The position numbers and the translations under genes were made by a program. Below are positions 39,229-43,690 of a stretch of DNA of 43,690 nucleotides, one piece after another (the stretch's first letter is position 1; each line of letters begins with the position of its first letter). The stretch comes from Lingula anatina. Taxonomy: Eukaryota > Brachiopoda > Lingulata > Lingulida > Lingulidae. The DNA is taken from assembly GCF_001039355.2 (NCBI RefSeq), contig NW_019776144.1, positions 1 through 43,690 of the forward strand, in the 5' to 3' direction. The notes under the pieces were generated by a model that was not told the DNA's origin, searched no databases, and saw only the letters and a program-made list of their open reading frames with translations.

Positions 39229-39847
39229 GGGTCATAAAGTATGTGCCTTTTACTTACGAATTATCACAACTGGAAATTGTTATAAACAGTGCTTTTTATC
39301 CCCGAAACTATATATAACATGATTAACGATACAGAAAATACAAAATAGCCGTGAAAATATCCATATCATCTGGTGGATGATTTGTTGCAGACAACAAATG
39401 ATCTTGAGGATTGAGTAACCATCTTCTCAGCCCTGGTATTAACCCTACTGAACACCATGAATTGGAGTGTGCAGTGCAGAGGAGAAGCAATCCGGGGGGT
39501 AATCTGGACCAACTCCGCCAAACTCTTTAAGACGAATGGGACAATTTTGCACAAAACAGAATTCTTGCCGTTGTTGAAGGCCGCCTACAGGATATAATAC
39601 TATTAACTACGGCGCATAAAAAGAGGGCATGCTGACCCTCATTGGTGGTGTCTTTTTAATTTTATGGACGTTTTATTTTACCTCTGTGGAAATCACTGCC
39701 GGACATCAGATGTCGAAGTTAGGGAAAGGGGGCATGCTCTAAATTTGAATAAATGGGACAATATGGATATTTTCACTGGTATTATTTTCTGTACAGTATG
39801 TATAATTAAAACACTTCGGCGTCAGTCGGTATATATTTTGGAGCGAG
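39229..39847. other. Spacer between esterase duplication units
   Basis: Unique to this interval as far as I can see. Apart from the Tc1 relic, it holds nothing recognised. Confidence 0.4.
39424..39600 (+). pseudogene. Tc1/mariner transposase C-terminal relic
   Basis: The plus-strand reading gives LLSPGINPTEH (SPDLNPIEH block, near the third acidic catalytic residue), then NLDQLRQTL, an in-frame TAA, DEWDNFAQNRILAVVEGRLQ and DII. This is the standard Tc1-family ending (LxxLxxALxEEWxxIPQxxIxxLIxSMxRRxxAVI). It lies in the spacer between esterase units B and C. No upstream catalytic part is seen. Confidence 0.75.
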
Positions 39848-42800
39848 TCATTATTAAAACAGTTTGAAACACGACTTGCTTATGTTTTACAAGGTTTATC
39901 AGTTTCAAATCTATGTTTCTTTATTTGCAACCGACCCCAAAATCATTCTGAAACTGTGAAATGAAAATACCCCCATATTACATACACTGGGACGATACAA
40001 TATATAGATATTCCAACTTTGGTTATCTTGATGTTGCACTCTATCACGCAGTTACCTATCACACCAGTGTCATGGACGAAATGACGCAAATTCAGATATA
40101 AAACAGTGGCGTCATAGTCCTCAATTAACAGCTGTTGTTGAAAATGTTAACCTCAAATATTCGATATCTATCTGGAGCATCTTACTAAACAAATCAGGCC
40201 ATTCAGGTGAATAACCTCTATCCATGAGATGTACTAAGCAAATCCAGTACTCTGACACGAAGCCTTGGGTAACAGGACAAGACAAAAACCATAGAAAAAA
40301 TTAGCCAGCCATTTATTTGTAAAATAACATGACGATGGATATTATTTTTGGAAAACGCTTCTTATACGTGGAATGATTAATAATCCACTCAACGAAGGTT
40401 CTGTGTAACAGAATTGTGTATAGCTGTTAACGGAAAGGAATGGGTTAATAAATATTCAAAAAGGGAAAACTAAAAACTTGAACCAAATGTCTGAGAAACA
40501 AGACACTATGGTTAACAGACTAATGCACATTTGCTCTGAATATATCAATTATAAATTGTAACACGTCTCCAAACATCAAAGACAGTAATGAGCTAACTAT
40601 CAGTGTATGCTATTAGAAGACGATCGAAAGTCCAATGGCACATGTACTTCGGAGGTCATATTTGCTTCAAAAATTCCCCATATTTTTAAATATAAAAATT
40701 CTCTATTTGCAAGAGGGGGGCTTGTCTAGGAGTAGCAACATAGTTTAACGTCCATAGGTTTTAACGAAGTTGTCAATTTTCTTCAAAGTAGCATCGTTTG
40801 CTTCTTTGCATACATCTGAAAAAAAGAAATAATATAGTTTGATATATCAGGCACACAAAATATTGAATATACGAGAGAAAGAGGGAGAGAGAGAGGGAGG
40901 GAAGGAGCGAAGGTTTCACTCACGTGGGAATAAAATATATCCATGCACCACTCCTTCTAGTATTACAGTTTCCGTATGTACACCAGCTGCCTTCAGTTTT
41001 TCTACGTATGCTGAAAAAACAGAATTTTGAATTTTTCTTGAATTATATCTAATTCCTTATGATGATATACAGCTCTTTTTGCTTTGACAATTGTGGTTAT
41101 GCTATAAAGATCACTGTATCAGATAAGTTAACACAGACAGAGGAAAATTATGATAGGTTTAACTTTTTTCGTTTTCATATACCTTTCCCTTCGTCCACCA
41201 AGACGTCGTGACTGGCGGCAATGTACAGAGCAGGGGGTAGATTCTGGAACTCAGACCTCAATAACGGGGAGGCCCTGGGGTCAGTCCGTTCAGCATCAGA
41301 CGTAAAAAACTTTGAAGCAAACCTGAAGTAGAAGTAGTTTTGTACGTTTCTGGCTAAATAGACTTGTACTGTACAAGATCATATTTTTCGAAAAAATGAA
41401 AACAATTAAATAAAAATAAATAAACGCATACAAGAATGAAAATGACTAACTTTTATATACCATACATAAAGGGGATTTTACATTTACGGGTAAGTTACAT
41501 TAATTTAACAAAGCGTTATGGTTCTTGTAACTTGTATACACAATGGCGGGTTCAGGGCGCGAGGAGGGGGGCGTTTTACATTGTACCACCCCACCTAGCA
41601 AATTCAAGATCCGCCATTGTTAGACCTCCATGATTTAAGATAATGTATCGAACTATTCAGTGGGCAACTGAAATAAGTACCAATCCATTTCTTTAGCTGA
41701 CATGAAGTATCCCTCACTGTAACGCTTGTATGAGTCTGTCTTCATCCGCCAATCAGTAACCGGGGCGATCAAAATCTGAACGTAAATTAATTGAAATGTT
41801 GAAATACTGCTTAAGTTGATGCAAGGTGAAGACAGCGAGAACATGGACGCTGGCAAACAGAATACCGGTAGTGGCTGGCTCTTGTTTGAAAAAAGGGGAA
41901 AAAGTGTGATCAAATAAGCAACGCTGTTAATCTCAATATCTAATTGTAAAGGAGGAGGTCAAACTGATCTCACCTGTAGTGCCACCCCCGGGACCTCATG
42001 AGCTATGGTCGCCGCTAGATGTCCTCCGGCACTGTCGCCTATGACGCCAACTTTACTGCTTACTCTGCCGCCTACAGAAAATTACATTAAAGGATAAATG
42101 GATTTTTTAGAAATTTTCCCTACATCCAGAGACAGATGCTGTTGTATTGAAAGAAAAATCTCCAAATCGAACTGTCAGTGATTACACTGATATTGTTGAA
42201 AAATATATTTCAGGGCTTATAATTCCTATTCCCAAAACAGTCCAGAAGAACCCGTTTATTATACCTACTGAATTATTTAAAATAACTTAAGTACTGTATT
42301 TATTGTTTCCGAAGATTAAAACTAATTGAAAACTATATAAACTCGGCACTTGGAATTGAATGCACTGATGGCTTTTTCAAAACTTAACGCATTGCTTTCT
42401 TACCAAGCTTTTCCTTGTTGGCCATAACCCACTTGAACGCTGTCAAAGAGTCATCAATTCCAGCAGGAAACTTGTGCTCAGGAGCCAGGCGGTAGTTCAC
42501 GTTGACAACTATGCACCCCGTTGTACTGGGATTAATAAAAAAACTTATAAGAGAACAGAATCTACGGCGGGAATGGCCTTGGCTTGACAAATATTACCAC
42601 TTGTCTAGTAGATAAAAATTATGATCGTCAACGCTTGTCGACAAATCAAACATGTTGACACTACAATTTTACTGATAAATGGTTTTATATAAGAGATATA
42701 GGCCTACCAATTTGTCAGTTGGATCGCTTTATTGTCCTCTATTACAAGAATCACACTCACTCGGTCAAAGTTTTCACCACGGTATCGTGGCTTCTTAAGC

Positions 42801-43583
42801 CCCCCAACACAAATCCCCCTCCGTGGAAATATAGCAGTATGGTGGGACTTGGGGGACACGGTTTCGGTTTAAATACCCACACAGTGATTCCATCTGATGA
42901 AGAAAAAACTTTTGTTACCTCATTTCAATTCAAATTTGTGCATTTCTATTGACGAATGGTTTTTTCACTCGTCCTTTTTGTAGGCCTAGGCCCTACTACC
43001 CTGAGTGTCATGGCACAGTAAAGCTAGCTTGTTTTAACGATTAAAACTATTCATGTCGCTTTCCTTTTTTGGTATTGCTGATATGGGTTATATATGAAAT
43101 CAAGATCAAGCTGGCAATACCGAAATCTAGAACCTAGGGTATTTCTTACTTGCATTTGTAGGGTAGGCCTACCATTAATTTTTTGACTACTATTTACCGA
43201 CTTTTTTTAATGGGCTGTCAAAGGGATTACTTAAAGCATCTCTCAGTCTAACCGAAGCGAACTACTCGTGTACCTTGGCAATAAGGAGAAGGAACCGTGC
43301 ATATCTGCTTCTCTCCTTTAAACTGGTAGTTTGCCCCCTGATTGGCATCCTCGAACATGGCATCCGCGATCGCTCGTGACTCTTCCATGGTTTCACCTTC
43401 TTCACAGCCCTTTCCTCCTTTTTCTGCGGCTGCTCGTAGCAGGGCTTGAGTCTCAGGGTGAAGTTGGTCGATGTCTGCGGGGAGCGGCATGGCGAACGGG
43501 GTCTGTAACGCGTCCCTTAATATCAATGAAAATCGTGACCTTGGACCCAAAAAGTCTGCTATTCACGACGATATTTACATTGT
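39848..43583. repeat. Segmental duplication unit C
   Basis: Partner of unit B at an offset of about 4.4-4.5 kb. Intron lengths are similar except intron 4, which is 198 nt here and 459 nt in B because of the TIR element. Confidence 0.75.
40745..43490 (-). CDS. HSL-family esterase, copy C
   Basis: Exons: 43490-43274, 42893-42761, 42525-42404, 42071-41974, 41775-41681, 41322-41183, 41010-40924, 40815-40745, again 963 nt and 320 residues. Same start as copy B ([18 protein letters not shown]); [21 protein letters not shown] and GVVHGY all present. Differences from B are scattered substitutions, for example VFKPKP for VYRPKP and FVLGGL for FVVGDL beside the oxyanion hole, which lies near the acyl pocket and could alter substrate range. 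I chose the ATG at 43488-43490 rather than the in-frame upstream one near 43550, because B and A start at the same place and B has no upstream extension. Confidence 0.93.
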
Positions 43584-43621
43584 CACTGGCCTCATTCACA
43601 ACAGCACAGGATTCAAACTAC

Positions 43622-43631
43622 TGCGCATGCG
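43622..43631. promoter_or_regulatory. NRF1-like site upstream of esterase C
   Basis: TGCGCATGCG is close to the palindromic NRF1 consensus (YGCGCAYGCGC), 132 bp above the ATG. It lies beyond the region shared with copy B, so C may be under different promoter control. Confidence 0.35.
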
Positions 43632-43690
43632 TGAAAAGCGCGCTGTTTGAAATAAACACACATGAAATGTTGAAATTGACAAAGCCTGCT

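Noticed and set aside
43491-43550. Upstream in-frame start for esterase C
   Set aside because: Copies A and B begin at the position equivalent to 43490, and the extra 20 residues have no counterpart.

Overview
The window is animal nuclear DNA. Genes are split by GT-AG introns, one gene encodes a ciliary intraflagellar-transport protein, one an ELOVL fatty-acid elongase, and the rest of the recognisable coding matter is a dense mixture of decayed mobile elements (gypsy-type LTR elements and Harbinger, piggyBac, P, pogo and Tc1 relics). That mixture is typical of aquatic invertebrates such as molluscs, annelids, hemichordates or cephalochordates, but I cannot name the lineage from sequence alone.

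Layout. (1) About 1-14.6 kb is a repeat graveyard, almost all on the minus strand: a pogo/Tigger-like DDE fragment, two copies of a composite gag-like + Harbinger/ISL2EU-like repeat (about 1.8-3.2 kb and 8.5-9.8 kb), a broken P2X7-C-domain gene, an LTR-type element fronted by a helix-hairpin-helix ORF (4.4-7.1 kb), a truncated piggyBac with its TTAA boundary (7.09-8.2 kb), a 1.65-kb gypsy-type element whose short LTRs each contain a tRNA-like module (11.5-13.2 kb), and a P-element/THAP9-like transposase relic with an internal duplication (13.2-14.6 kb). (2) 14.6-16.5 kb is AT-rich with no gene seen. (3) 16.5-25.9 kb holds IFT56 (TTC26/DYF-13), minus strand, 17 coding exons giving 557 residues, plus an extra in-frame terminal exon that looks like a diverged duplicate of the last exon. 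(4) A short divergent promoter region (25.9-26.7 kb), invaded by a small TIR element, leads to (5) a two-coding-exon ELOVL-family elongase on the plus strand with a long AT-rich downstream region. (6) 30.2-43.5 kb holds three tandem minus-strand genes for soluble HSL-family (alpha/beta-hydrolase fold-3) esterases. All three have eight exons of identical lengths and 320 codons. Copies B and C come from a recent duplication of about 3.7-3.8 kb that includes introns and flanks; copy A is older and more diverged.

The host genes do not form one pathway. IFT56 and the elongase share a head-to-head promoter region, and the three esterases are a local gene-family expansion. The points most worth following are the tRNA-like module in the short LTRs, the second IFT56 terminal exon, the frame-preserving exon 7 of the esterases (carrying the catalytic His) beside a CU-rich tract in all three copies, and a small TIR element whose empty site is preserved in a paralogue.
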